A DNA stretch of 39,233 nt from an uncultured Bacteroidota bacterium (GCA_937912115.1 CALDOI010000157.1:1-39233), one strand, 5' to 3'. Positions 10,301 through 19,330 are shown, counted from the first letter of the stretch. The notes: generated by a model from the sequence alone, not told the origin. Program-made: numbers and translations.

Positions 10301-10890
10301 TAAATATTCAGCAAGCAGGCAAATACACACTGGTTGTAACTGATACTATTGATTGTGTTGAAAGTAAAAGTATCGATATAATAGTAAATACAGGGCCGTT
10401 AATTTCCTTTGCTCCCTTTGATACGCTATGGGTAGATCCGGGGTTTGAACTTGGAGCTGGCTATGGTGCTGAGTACTACTTTTGGAATACAGGAGAAATA
10501 ACTGAAACGATAGTAATAGATAGTACTGGAAGTTACAATGTTGAAGTTATATCCTTCGAAGATTGTAAGTCATCCGACACCGTACAGATTCTGTGGGGAG
10601 GCACTCCATTTTATTTACCAAATGCCTTTACACCAAATAGTGATGGGTTAAATGACACCTTTGGTCCAATACCTCGTTACGACTATGTAAACCGCTATAG
10701 CATGAGCATTTACAATCGCTGGGGACAGATGATATATGAAACTAACGACATCAACCAAGGTTGGAATGGTGATTATCAAGGTAGCCAATGCATGTCAGGT
10801 GCATATGTTTATCGTATAGTTTACAAAGAGTTCGGTAATCAACCTATGGAAAGCAAAGTTGTTGAGGGAACTGTTATGCTGGTGAGGTAA
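7387..10890 (+). CDS. Large secreted protein with PKD, SprB-like repeats and gliding-type T9SS C-terminal domain
   Basis: About 1167 aa, exported through Sec and then T9SS. A signal peptide (MTYKISFILFFFIACSYTKA) precedes a probable beta-propeller region starting QANIWHFGENIGIDF (residues about 20-400). A PKD domain follows (WILWDFGDSNTSS...YEVNVHV, about 412-465). Three SprB-like repeats with GLS(V/A)GNY/GIY...D..GC patterns lie at about 554-780, then a cohesin-like beta domain (790-930) and an Ig-like segment. The last 90 residues (YLPNAFTPNSDGLNDTFG, IYNRWGQMIYE, GAYVYRI) are the gliding-motility-associated CHU_C, type B T9SS sorting domain. I use the ATG at 7387; an in-frame TTG at 7366 would only lengthen the signal peptide. 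Likely a surface adhesin-like protein; ligand unknown. Confidence 0.92.
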   Translation: MTYKISFILFFFIACSYTKAQNQANIWHFGENIGIDFNSGEPTLIPYVPHFSANTNASISDSLGNFLFSSSGKKIWNRNGQVMLNGDGLIGHAAASQGALILQKPGSSHIYYVFNVTYYSTPIGMHYSVVDMNLDGGLGAVTEEKNILLDNTWDVFERMTSVRHANGHDIWVIVRKFDEDAYVCYLLTASGLSTQVVLSPAIDQVSNQCAGNMKVSHNKKYLVAAHMGESAGQPIKMAFEVCTFNAATGEIELLYTLTKNGGLSYKGFEPWAVEFSPDSKLLYLTCFNQKFSIDTMELFQYDMQHIEDSLLFFESEIKIATGPTNGLQLARDGKIYCTGFDYGSYDYVSVIHDPWKRGTDCNYEADAIYLGGDKVHNFLNNVLTDHLFRFEWDHNCSGQPIAFQPNFIPEPEWILWDFGDSNTSSELWPVHSYDQGGEYEVNVHVRYPPNSNYPFGRTEKTSRVISVIESPHPNLGPDTLMCEGSEITLNAGNEQGMYGWSNGSFGQNMNTLTVSDTGYYWVKLSNSEGCYTIDSIFVDWYAHAVFNENELEIIPTSCGGSSGEIIGLIVTGTQPLSFEWFDGSGNLLGQQADLNGLSVGNYFLHVNDGNGCLTVSDAYTITDAGDILITSVNKLPSHCLKNNGSISITATSGAGQDFSYSIDDGDNWQTNNLFENLESNNYFVRVKDQSGCETVFENNPVKIDNIDGPLINSVILIHETDYLANGQIYIEASVMEGNVEYSIDGGTNFQINDGLFTGLSAGIYNCVVSDEFLCDTSFVIEIERIISQVIGAIAGDGNTCIGNATSSTLLLSNFINVDSFHVKLTYDQTLLQCDGYIQVHPDLESGFHATVLPDLGEVHIAWKGSDPLSIPDSIKMAELVFSAMADGLSQIEWVADLGESQFFNEQGEEVSVVYQFGNIRIFKRPKIIFGENKEVCEGESVFIDPFISDVTYEWTGPDNYSNSSELLWIKNINIQQAGKYTLVVTDTIDCVESKSIDIIVNTGPLISFAPFDTLWVDPGFELGAGYGAEYYFWNTGEITETIVIDSTGSYNVEVISFEDCKSSDTVQILWGGTPFYLPNAFTPNSDGLNDTFGPIPRYDYVNRYSMSIYNRWGQMIYETNDINQGWNGDYQGSQCMSGAYVYRIVYKEFGNQPMESKVVEGTVMLVR

Positions 10891-10993
10891 TGTTTTTTTT
10901 ATAGTAAGTAACTTCTTTCTTAGCAACCAACAAAGACAAAAGACTAAACTCTAAAGACCAAAAACTATCATGGTTAACAAAAATCTCTTAAAC

Positions 10994-11163
10994 TTAGCGT
11001 TTCCCCCAAGCAATCACTACAAATAAATTGCACTCCATCATGACATTATATCCCTATTAACCAGGGGTATAAAAAATACAAAGTTCAATTTCCCTACCCA
11101 ACTAGGTAGAGTAAAAATCACCGTTTTTGGGGTTGTGAAGACAAAATATCCTATTTACCTTTG
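10994..11163 (+). promoter_or_regulatory. Composite promoter, copy B (upstream of the first 43-aa gene)
   Basis: TTAGCG (10994-10999, near-match to CTAACG), 22 nt, AATAAATTGCA (11022-11032), 61 nt, palindrome CTACC-CAACTA-GGTAG (11094-11109), 23 nt, TTG (11133-11135), 20 nt, TACCTTTG (11156-11163), a perfect Bacteroidota -7 box. AAAATCACCGTTTTT lies between palindrome and -33. Leader to the ATG at 11277 is about 107 nt. The rest of 10891-11276 shows no gene. Confidence 0.85.
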
Positions 11164-11276
11164 AGGCAGTTATATGTTGTTACCAGAAACAAAAAGTACA
11201 CAACTTTCAGTTAGTTGACGCATATAAAAAACGGCAATCAAGAATACAAATATAACATTAACAAAGGAGGAATATT

Positions 11277-11408
11277 ATGGGAATTAAAACAGGTCCAAAA
11301 AGAACTGCTAAATCAACGGGAAAACCAGACAGGCGTCAACGAGATAATAAGAAAACTCCTGGAAATACACCATCACTAAAACCGCACAAGCATAAAAAAG
11401 GGGATTAA
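11277..11408 (+). CDS. 43-aa highly basic small protein, copy 1
   Basis: A 43-aa protein beginning MGIKTGPKRTAKSTGKPDRR and ending SLKPHKHKKGD: about a third Lys/Arg, no hydrophobic segment, no cysteine, probably disordered. A canonical Shine-Dalgarno (AAAGGAGG, 6 nt before the ATG), unusual in this phylum, supports translation. A second copy at 20023-20154 differs at six nucleotides, five silent and one Lys-to-Asn, which is the signature of a selected coding sequence. Transcribed from composite promoter B. The charge suggests binding to nucleic acid or ribosomes, or a secreted cationic peptide without a leader; I cannot decide and do not recognise the family. Confidence 0.85.
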   Translation: MGIKTGPKRTAKSTGKPDRRQRDNKKTPGNTPSLKPHKHKKGD

Positions 11409-11600
11409 TCACTATATTACCCTGTAGAAGTGAAATTATCATTTTCGGGTGGTAAGTTGATAGGTTTGAATCCCGCTTTCCCTTATGAAATCATACATTC
11501 ACCGATGCCAAAAGCTTTCAATACCCTTATTATGCAATCAGGTAATATCCTGCAGGCAAACTTAATCACCACTCTATTGGTAACCAATCCCCACCCCAAC

Positions 11601-11770
11601 CTAACGTTTCCTTTAAAAATCCACTCAAAATAAATTGCAAATAAGCAAAACTTTAACACCTTATTTATCTGGTTATTAATAAAACTACCTGCCAATTTCC
11701 CTACCCAATTAGGTAGATTAAAAATCACCATTTTTTGTGTTGACATGTATGATTCCTTTACTTAATTTTA
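11601..11770 (+). promoter_or_regulatory. Composite promoter, copy C (upstream of the 11978 gene)
   Basis: CTAACG (11601-11606), 22 nt, AATAAATTGCA (11629-11639), 61 nt, perfect palindrome CTACCCAATTAGGTAG (11701-11716), 23 nt, TTG (11740-11742), 20 nt, TAATTTTA (11763-11770). AAAATCACCATTTTTT lies between palindrome and -33. Leader to the 11978 gene is about 200 nt. No gene is supported in 11409-11977; open frames on either strand there only follow the duplicated DNA. Confidence 0.8.
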
Positions 11771-11977
11771 AGCTGTATTCAAGGTAGCTCAAATTGAAAC
11801 GGTGTTTATCAAACTAGTTTAATAGGATAATCACAATTATGTTGCGGATATATCCTGCTAACAACAAGGCAGAGAAATCTCCGGCTCGTTAAATAAGTTG
11901 GATAATCGATTTATTATTAAATCATTTAATTGTAATTTTAAAAACTATTAAAGACAAATACACTAAAACTTTGTTAA

Positions 11978-13282
11978 ATGATCAAGATAATATTCTTACC
12001 AGTTAGCTCATTAAAATTCTCTAGTCAGATTTTGAATAAAATATTTCAAGCTGCTAAAACAAACATTTTAAACAGAATAATTCTTATAATCACATTTCTT
12101 TGTTTATTTCAATATTCATTTTCACAATACAATTGGGAAAAAATCAATTTACCTGATTCTATTGAAGTATTTACAATGTATTTCGATGAAAATTATATAT
12201 ATCTAGGTTCGTCAGAAGGTGTTTTTCTTTCTGAAGATAATCTACAATCTATCAACTATATTGGATTAGGTGAATTTGGCATTTCCCAAATACTAAAAAC
12301 AGATGATAACAAAATAACTGTATTTGCTTCAAATGGAAATGTTTGTAAATATTTAGGAAATAATAGCTGGGATATTTATCAAGGTCTTCCATTAAGAGCA
12401 ACATCTGCTGCCGAATCCAATGAAGGATATTTGTTTTATGGCGCTTGGGGAAAGATATATAAATCCACTGATTATGGAATATCGTGGGATACTGTTTGGA
12501 GTACTACCATAACTGAAGTTGTAAATGTTATTGTTGAGAATTTTGATGGAGCACTTTTTGCCGGAACGAGATCATATTTTAGTTCAGATCCAGGAGGTGT
12601 TTATAGATCAGATGATGAGGGTGAAACTTGGAATCTTGTAGGACTTGAATCATATGGTATTTCATCATTGGCTGTTAATTCAAATAATGTGCTGTTTTCA
12701 AGTGTTTATGGTGCTGCTGCAGGAGGCGTTTATAAATCACTTGATTCGCTAGGATTAGATTGGGAGAATATTTATTATGAAAACAGGCTAATTAATGATT
12801 TAAAGATTAATCAGTATAATACAATTGTTATTGGTTGTACGCTTGAAGGATTTCCCGGAGGAGTTTACTATTCTTATGATAGCGGTGAAATTTGGGAGGA
12901 TATTTCAGGAGATTTGCCTTCAAGGCATATTAATAGAATATTCATAAGCCCTGACAATTACATCTACATCTTAAACTCTCAAACTGATTTATTATACAAA
13001 CTAACGAACCCAATAACATACAATATTGAAAACTTAAATGTTCATACTTTGATTGTTTATCCAAACCCTATTAAAAAAAAATTAAGGTTTTCATTGTCAG
13101 TGGGGGGGCTGTTTGATATAAGGATTAATGATTTGAATGGAAGAGAAGTTTTATATTGTGAAAGTGAAATAAAACCAAACCAAACCGAAATAATTAATAT
13201 TAGTAACATTCACTCTGGGATATATTTTGTCACAATTAATAATAACAAATATTATTATTCTACAAAATTTATTAAAAATTAA
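11978..13282 (+). CDS. Secreted BNR/sialidase-like beta-propeller with T9SS type A sorting domain
   Basis: A 434-aa exported protein. The hydrophobic segment RIILIITFLCLFQYSFSQ (about 33-50) acts as signal peptide, with an unusually long N-region of about 30 residues, so the true start could lie further in. The body carries BNR-type Asp-box repeats (YKSTDYGISWDTVW, VYRSDDEGETWNLV, VYYSYDSGEIWEDI) of a photosystem/sialidase-like propeller. The last 75 residues (VYPNPIKKKLRF, IRINDLNGREV, NISNIHSGIYFVTI) form a type A T9SS sorting domain. The propeller lacks enough landmarks to claim glycosidase activity. It is followed after 15 bp by the peptidase gene and they form a two-gene operon from promoter C. 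Confidence 0.88.
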   Translation: MIKIIFLPVSSLKFSSQILNKIFQAAKTNILNRIILIITFLCLFQYSFSQYNWEKINLPDSIEVFTMYFDENYIYLGSSEGVFLSEDNLQSINYIGLGEFGISQILKTDDNKITVFASNGNVCKYLGNNSWDIYQGLPLRATSAAESNEGYLFYGAWGKIYKSTDYGISWDTVWSTTITEVVNVIVENFDGALFAGTRSYFSSDPGGVYRSDDEGETWNLVGLESYGISSLAVNSNNVLFSSVYGAAAGGVYKSLDSLGLDWENIYYENRLINDLKINQYNTIVIGCTLEGFPGGVYYSYDSGEIWEDISGDLPSRHINRIFISPDNYIYILNSQTDLLYKLTNPITYNIENLNVHTLIVYPNPIKKKLRFSLSVGGLFDIRINDLNGREVLYCESEIKPNQTEIINISNIHSGIYFVTINNNKYYYSTKFIKN

Positions 13283-13297
13283 TCTAAATCTAACATT

Positions 13298-16200
13298 ATG
13301 AAAAAAATTGCCCTAATTACAATAATTTTTATGATCACTTTAGTAGCTAATGCACAATTAGTTAACCTTAATCCTGACCCTAATGGAGTACCATGGTATG
13401 TAGGAAGTATTCCTGATATAACTCCTGAAGTTCAATTATTAATGGATCAAATCCCTGAAATGACACAGGTTTCATTTAGAGCAAGATCTTCAATTGTTGA
13501 TAACTCTGAACATCAATATATGCGATCTGTATTTGATCAAGATGGAGAATCCTGTAGCCAAGCCTCAGGTATTGGATATGTTTTTACTTATGAAATCAAC
13601 TGGGAGAGAGACTTATCTGCTAACGATATTAATCCTGAGAATTTATATCCCCCTGGATTTACATATAATTATCTAAATAGTGGTGACTATAACGTAGGAT
13701 CTTCTATTCTTGAAGGATGGCAAATAGTTCAAGAAATGGGATGCCCAAATATTGCAACTTACGGGGACATGTATATAAATAGTTCACATTGGCCTTCTGG
13801 ATATGACATATACAACCATGCTATGCAAAACAGAATTAGTACACCATACAAACTAACTTTCAGCACTTATCCGAATCAAGCAATGGAAACTTTAAAGCAA
13901 TGGATCTATGATCATAATGATCCAAACACAGATCCCATTATTGGTGGAATAGCTACCTTTCAAACTTATATACAAGAACTATCATACGGTTTATATGATT
14001 TTACTGACCCACTATTGCTAGAATACGACGGTGAACCTTTGGTTAAAAATTGGGATAGTGGTCAAGATGGAAAACATCAATTGACAATCGTTGGGTACAA
14101 TGATGATGTTTATTATGACCTTGATGGAAGCGGTGGTCCCCCATCAAATGATGAATATGGTGCTTTTAAGGTTTATAACAGCTGGGGAGTGACATACCCC
14201 CCAGTTGGTACTCCTCATGGTTATGTATATTTCCCGTACAAAATTTTTTTAGAAAATGTTAGTATAGTACATGTATTAAAAGTTGAAGAAGAATATTCCC
14301 CTGAATTATCCCTAAGAGTAAAAATGACACACCCTGATCGTAGTGAACTAAAATTTTACACACAAGTTGGAGCAAATTCTTCATCAACTCCAGATATATG
14401 GTATGCGACCGGAGGTCTTTGTGAGTCTTATTTTGCTCTAGAAAATAAAGGTGGAGATTTTCCAATGCAAGGTGATAGTAACAATAACCCTATTGAATTA
14501 GAACTTGATTTATCTTATTTTTATGCTAACCAAACTTTTGGTAAAATATTTTTAAACATTAAAAACGATTATGACTATGATGACGGTGAATTGCAATATT
14601 TAAGTCTTATTGACAGAAGGTGGAATGAAGAATTTGAATTAGTTACAGATTATGAAGATAATGACTTTGATCCTAATAGTGATAATGTTTTTGATATTGA
14701 CTATGATTTACTTAACACACCTGATGATACTTTTTATCCTTTTTTGGCTACTCAAACAATCGAAACTAATAAAGTATGTAGATTTGATGCATCTTTAGGA
14801 ATTAATTCAACATTAACTGTTAACTCCGGCGTGAAGATTGACTTTTACAATAGTGTATTAACAATTCCTGAAGGTTCAACGTTGCACATTAAAGCCGGGG
14901 CAATAATGGCTGGTAAAAAAGGGATTAGTCGTATTGATGTTTATGGTAGCATAATACTTGAAAAAATATTTACGGGTCCTTTTTTTATGGCTGAGGAAGG
15001 ATCAGAATTAATATTAAACTTTCCTAATAATAATGTATCCTACACAGTAAATGATTCAGAATTTAACGGAGCTGAACTTAGGTCGACATGTAATAACTTA
15101 ACTGTAACAAATTGTGTATTTAAGAATTATGCACATATTGAAGTAAATAAGGGAGGGCTAGGCGTGGATAATTGCGACTTTGAGGATTCTTATATTAATG
15201 TTTTTCCTGAACAACAACAAGAAAATCTAATTGAGATATCTGATTGTGATTTCGATAATCAATCATTAACTATGACAAGCATCTGTATTGATAACTACCT
15301 GAATTACAACATCCATGACAATATTATCAGCTATTATTATGGAAATGGAATAGCCATTTATAACTCCGGTGGTACACAAGGAATACATCAGTTTGATATT
15401 ACTAATAATGTAATATCTTGTAACTACTCTAAAAAAAGTAGCGTTTCTAATACCGGAATTAAAATTTATCAAAGTGAGGCAAATATCTTGGAAGATAATT
15501 ATATCTATAATAACGATGTTGGGATATCAATATTAAATTATAGTACTGCCAAGATTACCGGATCAGCTAGTATTCCTTGTAGTTCATTACCACAAAAGAT
15601 AATAAACAATTATGACCACCAAATATATTTGTCAAGGGCAACGGTGCCAATTGATTTTCACTACAACCAAATATATGAAGTAGCCGAGGATTCATATTTT
15701 ATTTATGAGTTAACTGGTGCTCAGATTCCGACACAATGGGTTGCTACACAAAATTTTTGGAATGAGGTAGCTAATCCAACAGCTTTTATCTACACAACTC
15801 TTTTACCTATTTGTAATCCAGTGTGTGGACCACACAAAACTTCTGCTGCAGAAACAAATTTCGATAGTGCAGTTAATTTTATTATTGCCGGTGACTATCA
15901 ATTAGCGGAAAATCTGTTTAAAGAAATTATAATTGATACAGGTGTGTCAAATTATAAATATGCATCTATTAATCAGTTATTTGAACTCAAAAATGGTTAT
16001 GATCAGGATTATGCAGGATTAAAACTATATCTGGATACAACATTAATATTGCAAGATACTAACGACTTAGGTAAAATGGCCGATAATGTTTCGAACAGAT
16101 GTGACATAAAATTGGAGAATTACCAGACAGCAATTAGCTTTTTTGAAAACATTATTCAAAACTCAGGAAGTTGTCAGGATTCAACATTTGCAATAATTGA

Positions 16201-16651
16201 TCTTGGTAATTTATACCTTACTATGAACACTAAAAGGGCAAATACTCAATTTATTTGCCAATTTCCTCAATTTATACCCGAGTCTAGACAAAAGTATGTT
16301 AAAGAGAGAGAGAGACTGATAAGTTTGTTAACTGCTGATAAATCACCTACTTCAAATGATGAGGGTTTAGATAATGATATTATATCAATAATTGAGAATA
16401 TTACTGTATTTCCAAATCCAACAAATGGAGAAGTAACTATTGATTTCAATATTGAATCATCACTTAAACTATATATTACAGTATGTGATCAAACTGGAAG
16501 AGTGTTGTTTGAAACTAAAGCATATGACTATTTTAAAGGCAATAGCAATGTTAAGCTAAACCTTGCAGTTCTAAAAAATGGAGTTTATTACTTACTGATA
16601 AAAAATAATAGTCGATCAATTGCAAGTAAGAAATTGATATTAATGAAGTAA
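13298..16651 (+). CDS. Secreted papain-like (C1A) peptidase fused to beta-helix and T9SS type A sorting domain
   Basis: A 1117-aa secreted protein. Signal peptide at residues 1-19 (MKKIALITIIFMITLVANA). A papain-type domain follows: Q81-D-G-E-S-C86-S as oxyanion Gln and nucleophile, H260 in GKHQLTIVGY, and N294 in VYNSWG, with the usual order and spacing. The canonical Trp after Cys is replaced (CSQAS). Residues about 490-830 form a right-handed parallel beta-helix (repeated short strands, NNVISCNY, NYIYNNDVG). A helical, TPR-like stretch lies at about 850-990. A type A T9SS sorting domain (VFPNPTNGEVTI, GVYYLLIKN) ends the protein at about 1036-1117. Probably cell-surface or released. The catalytic triad is intact, so activity is likely; substrate unknown. 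Confidence 0.9.
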   Translation: MKKIALITIIFMITLVANAQLVNLNPDPNGVPWYVGSIPDITPEVQLLMDQIPEMTQVSFRARSSIVDNSEHQYMRSVFDQDGESCSQASGIGYVFTYEINWERDLSANDINPENLYPPGFTYNYLNSGDYNVGSSILEGWQIVQEMGCPNIATYGDMYINSSHWPSGYDIYNHAMQNRISTPYKLTFSTYPNQAMETLKQWIYDHNDPNTDPIIGGIATFQTYIQELSYGLYDFTDPLLLEYDGEPLVKNWDSGQDGKHQLTIVGYNDDVYYDLDGSGGPPSNDEYGAFKVYNSWGVTYPPVGTPHGYVYFPYKIFLENVSIVHVLKVEEEYSPELSLRVKMTHPDRSELKFYTQVGANSSSTPDIWYATGGLCESYFALENKGGDFPMQGDSNNNPIELELDLSYFYANQTFGKIFLNIKNDYDYDDGELQYLSLIDRRWNEEFELVTDYEDNDFDPNSDNVFDIDYDLLNTPDDTFYPFLATQTIETNKVCRFDASLGINSTLTVNSGVKIDFYNSVLTIPEGSTLHIKAGAIMAGKKGISRIDVYGSIILEKIFTGPFFMAEEGSELILNFPNNNVSYTVNDSEFNGAELRSTCNNLTVTNCVFKNYAHIEVNKGGLGVDNCDFEDSYINVFPEQQQENLIEISDCDFDNQSLTMTSICIDNYLNYNIHDNIISYYYGNGIAIYNSGGTQGIHQFDITNNVISCNYSKKSSVSNTGIKIYQSEANILEDNYIYNNDVGISILNYSTAKITGSASIPCSSLPQKIINNYDHQIYLSRATVPIDFHYNQIYEVAEDSYFIYELTGAQIPTQWVATQNFWNEVANPTAFIYTTLLPICNPVCGPHKTSAAETNFDSAVNFIIAGDYQLAENLFKEIIIDTGVSNYKYASINQLFELKNGYDQDYAGLKLYLDTTLILQDTNDLGKMADNVSNRCDIKLENYQTAISFFENIIQNSGSCQDSTFAIIDLGNLYLTMNTKRANTQFICQFPQFIPESRQKYVKERERLISLLTADKSPTSNDEGLDNDIISIIENITVFPNPTNGEVTIDFNIESSLKLYITVCDQTGRVLFETKAYDYFKGNSNVKLNLAVLKNGVYYLLIKNNSRSIASKKLILMK

Positions 16652-16770
16652 TAATCTTAAATAGTCATATTAAATACGCTGTGGCTTGATAAAGAGCCAA
16701 ATGCTAACAAAAGCTATATGTAATGCGAAGCGCAGTGCCTAATTAACTATAGTTCTTCGTTGCAACTCCA

Positions 16771-16825
16771 CCAATTCGTTTTTGAAAATTGGCGTAAAAA
16801 AAGAAAATATGAATAAACGAATTGG
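16771..16825. repeat. Perfect 11-bp inverted repeat between cassette-like genes
   Basis: CCAATTCGTTT (16771-16781) is the exact reverse complement of AAACGAATTGG (16815-16825). It lies in the spacer between the 13298 operon and the 16910 gene, just after the text AAGCTATATGTAATGCG (about 16710-16726), which looks like a cassette border and has partial echoes near 18073 and 20252. Confidence 0.6.
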
Positions 16826-16909
16826 ATTCGTGCATGTTTCAAAGTGAAGTACTTCGAAATCCTACACTATACATCCAATTGTAAGGCAACGTATAAACCG
16901 ATAATTTAC

Positions 16910-18010
16910 ATGAAAACATTATTAACCGTTATTATTACATTTATTGTTTGCTCTTTTACTTTTGGACAAAAAAAAACTGAAGTTGCTGATCTAACTATAA
17001 AAGTTGGTGCAAAGAAAGAGGAAATTGTATATTATGCATTCGAGAAAGGTGATATAATATTATTCTCTTTTACAGAAATTGATGGAAAAAAATTGAATGA
17101 ATTAGAAATAGTTGAATACCCAAACAATACTAAATTTCAAGATTTTAAAGTTGAAAAAATCGAGAATAAAGAAATTACAGTCAATCAAAGAGCTATTTAT
17201 TCATTCCGTTTCAATAATTCTAGTGCTTTCGAAAAGAGAATTTGTAAAATTCATATTGAAAGGATTTCCCCTAATAATAGTAACGACAACTTTAATACTG
17301 GTGTTAAGTGGATTAACAAATATGATACTTCATATTCCATAAAAGAGGAAAATGTAATTGTTGATTATAAAAATATAAATAAGCGAAGATCTAAACGAGT
17401 TCTAATTTCAGTTGACACAAACATTAGAACTATTATTGACAGAGTTGAAAGGGTACACTCTTCAACGAATATGAATGGTTCAAATGTTTCTTATTTAGAA
17501 ACTCAATTACCTGCCAACTCATATATACCAAACAAATTCTTACCGTATGAATCTACCGAAGTCCAATCATGGGTGTACTCTATATCAGTTGGGAATACTG
17601 GTGAATCATGGTACAAAAACGCTAACTCAAAAGCTCTGGCAAAATCCTCTACAGAATTAGGGATAAACTATGGAATTATTTCATCAGGCTACGGAGCTAT
17701 GGCATTGCTTGCACTAGAAGGAATATCTGTTTTTGCTAATCCACCACAAGGAAACAATGTGAAATTTCGAATTTTTACAAATATCAATGGTTCAACAATA
17801 ACATTGGCATATGGGAATAGTGTGACAGCAATTGAAAGAATTGATAAATACAAACAAGGTGGCTTTTCTCTTGAGCTACTAAACGACAATGTTTTGAATG
17901 GAATCAATGTGACTGTTAAGGTTATTGCAGTTACACTAACAAAAGTATGGAAAGATGAATATTATAATATCGTTGTCAGAGAACCAATAAAAGATAAAAA
18001 GAATACCTAA
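16910..18010 (+). CDS. Secreted protein of unknown function
   Basis: A 366-aa protein from the ATG at 16910 (an in-frame GTG at 16844 would place 22 odd residues before the signal peptide). Signal peptide MKTLLTVIITFIVCSFTFGQ. The mature N-terminal half (ADLTIKVGAKKEEIVYYAFE, FSFTEIDGKKLNELEIVEY) looks like an all-beta, GOLD/jelly-roll-like domain; the central part has a run of basic residues (NKRRSKRVLIS), and a small-residue-rich segment (GIISSGYGAMALLALEGISV, about 265-285) might touch a membrane. No sorting domain. It stands alone between inverted-repeat spacers, which suggests a gene acquired as a cassette. Family not recognised. Confidence 0.7.
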   Translation: MKTLLTVIITFIVCSFTFGQKKTEVADLTIKVGAKKEEIVYYAFEKGDIILFSFTEIDGKKLNELEIVEYPNNTKFQDFKVEKIENKEITVNQRAIYSFRFNNSSAFEKRICKIHIERISPNNSNDNFNTGVKWINKYDTSYSIKEENVIVDYKNINKRRSKRVLISVDTNIRTIIDRVERVHSSTNMNGSNVSYLETQLPANSYIPNKFLPYESTEVQSWVYSISVGNTGESWYKNANSKALAKSSTELGINYGIISSGYGAMALLALEGISVFANPPQGNNVKFRIFTNINGSTITLAYGNSVTAIERIDKYKQGGFSLELLNDNVLNGINVTVKVIAVTLTKVWKDEYYNIVVREPIKDKKNT

Positions 18011-18072
18011 TATAACTATAAGAAAAGAACCTGTAATGATATTTGATATTGAATAAATACGTTTCTTAACAA

Positions 18073-18180
18073 TAGCTATAACATAACCGCAATTTTGGCT
18101 TCAGTTTTAAATACTAGGTCAATTTGAGTTTAGTATTTCTAAAATAAATTAATGCAAGCTTGCGACTACGCATAGCTGGT
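18073..18180. repeat. Imperfect palindrome (cassette-border-like)
   Basis: About 108 bp that fold back on themselves: AGCTAT near 18074 matches ATAGCT near 18172, CGCAA matches TTGCG, and the centre is a perfect 8-bp hairpin AAATACTA (18109-18116)/TAGTATTT (18131-18138). It fills the spacer between two unrelated single genes. Confidence 0.5.
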
Positions 18181-18212
18181 TCAAAGCGGTGATTAAGAGC
18201 AACCAATAAAAT

Positions 18213-18908
18213 ATGAGTACTTTACAAAATATTGAAAACCGTTTTGAAGAACAATTAAAGACCATTGATGAGTTGATAAACTTTGACAGAATAATTCTTG
18301 ATTTATGCATAAACAATATTCACAATCTTAACGAAAGGCTAAAAGCTGGACCTTTCAAAATTACCAATCCAACATATTTAGCTGAAGGAACTTTAAAGAC
18401 AATTATGAATGTTAGGAGAAATGACTCACTGCGGACAAACTATATGTCCATGTTTAATTCTTGCTTAGTGCTTCAAGTTTCATACTTTACATCTAATGTT
18501 AACGATATTTTTAAATACACTTGTTATTGCTTAAACTATGCCCAAAATCGACCAGACTTAGAAATTGATGTTCTTAAATCTAAAAATGACATCAATTTTC
18601 AAAATATGCTTTCTACTATTAAAACTTATAAAAAGTACTTAGATGTTGATATCGAAAAGAATCAAATTTGTAATACAATTATCTTAGCACAATCTGCGAG
18701 ACATGCAATTGTTCATTCTCTAGGTCTTGCAGATCAGAAATTTATAAAACAAACTGATGCAGCAAGACCAAGAGATATTAAGCATGATTTCACACATGAT
18801 GAAAAGATTCAATTCACCTCATCTGAACTTGAGTTTGTAAAATTAGCGATGCAAGTTTTTACAACAAGTCTTTGTGATAACATAAAAAATCGACACCAAA
18901 TTTCATAA
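18213..18908 (+). CDS. HEPN-domain protein, candidate RNase/defence gene
   Basis: A 231-aa, mostly alpha-helical cytoplasmic protein. Near the C-terminus the sequence AQSARHAIVHSLG contains R163-H-A-I-V-H168, an Rx4H motif with a polar residue after Arg, the catalytic signature of HEPN RNases, on a predicted helix followed by a loop (LADQKFIKQTDAARPRDIKH). This resembles the MAE_28990/RiboL-PSP-type HEPN proteins found in defence and toxin loci. No antitoxin-like partner (for example MNT nucleotidyltransferase) is adjacent; upstream and downstream are palindromic spacers. Activity is inferred from the motif and would need the family alignment to confirm. Confidence 0.7.
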   Translation: MSTLQNIENRFEEQLKTIDELINFDRIILDLCINNIHNLNERLKAGPFKITNPTYLAEGTLKTIMNVRRNDSLRTNYMSMFNSCLVLQVSYFTSNVNDIFKYTCYCLNYAQNRPDLEIDVLKSKNDINFQNMLSTIKTYKKYLDVDIEKNQICNTIILAQSARHAIVHSLGLADQKFIKQTDAARPRDIKHDFTHDEKIQFTSSELEFVKLAMQVFTTSLCDNIKNRHQIS

Positions 18909-19159
18909 TTACAATTATCGGTATCAAACAACTATTGCCAATATTGCATATAGTTTATCTCTGGTTTCAGTCTGAATATGAGTATTCTAAATTTCAAATA
19001 TATATCAACATGGGTTGAAATATTTGTCTTTGAAAGACTGCTACAAACCACATGCTATCCGTAACTACCGTAAACATCCAATACCCCCACAATGCAATCA
19101 GGTAATAATCTACCATCAAACCTAAACCCACACCATTGGTAACTAATTCCGGCTCCAAC

Positions 19160-19330
19160 CTAACGTTTCCCACAATAATATACTCAAAATAAATTGCAAA
19201 CCATTATAACCTTATTCCCCTAATGTCCAGGGGTGTAAGAAATACAAATTTCAGTTTCCCTACCCAATTAGGTAGAGTAAAAATACCCATTTTCTGGGGT
19301 TGACATGTAAGCATCCTTTACTTAACTTTA
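19160..19330 (+). promoter_or_regulatory. Composite promoter, copy D (upstream of the GIY-YIG gene)
   Basis: CTAACG (19160-19165), 22 nt, AATAAATTGCA (19188-19198), 61 nt, perfect palindrome CTACCCAATTAGGTAG (19260-19275), 24 nt, TTG (19300-19302), 20 nt, TAACTTTA (19323-19330). AAAATACCCATTTTC lies between palindrome and -33. Leader to the 19481 gene is about 145 nt. The rest of 18909-19480 holds a degenerate copy of the duplicated spacer (CAATGCAATCAGGTAATA near 19090) and no gene. Confidence 0.8.

Larger units (their letters stand above)
11171..11770 (+). repeat. Duplicated unit, copy 1 (43-aa gene plus promoter C)
   Basis: This segment matches 19919-20628 over most of its length: the leader (TACACAACTTTCAG..., AAAAAACGGCAATCAAG), the 43-aa gene, the stretch around TCATACATTCACC and AATATCCTGCA, and the complete composite promoter. 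Copy 2 carries extra bases (about 20190-20290) after the gene. Similarity is highest in the gene and in the promoter elements. Confidence 0.85.

Noticed and set aside
11430-11746. Open frames on both strands between the 43-aa gene and promoter C (and their look-alikes at 20261-20589)
   Set aside because: They are preserved between copies only because the DNA is duplicated; differences do not favour silent positions, and they overlap the promoter boxes on both strands.
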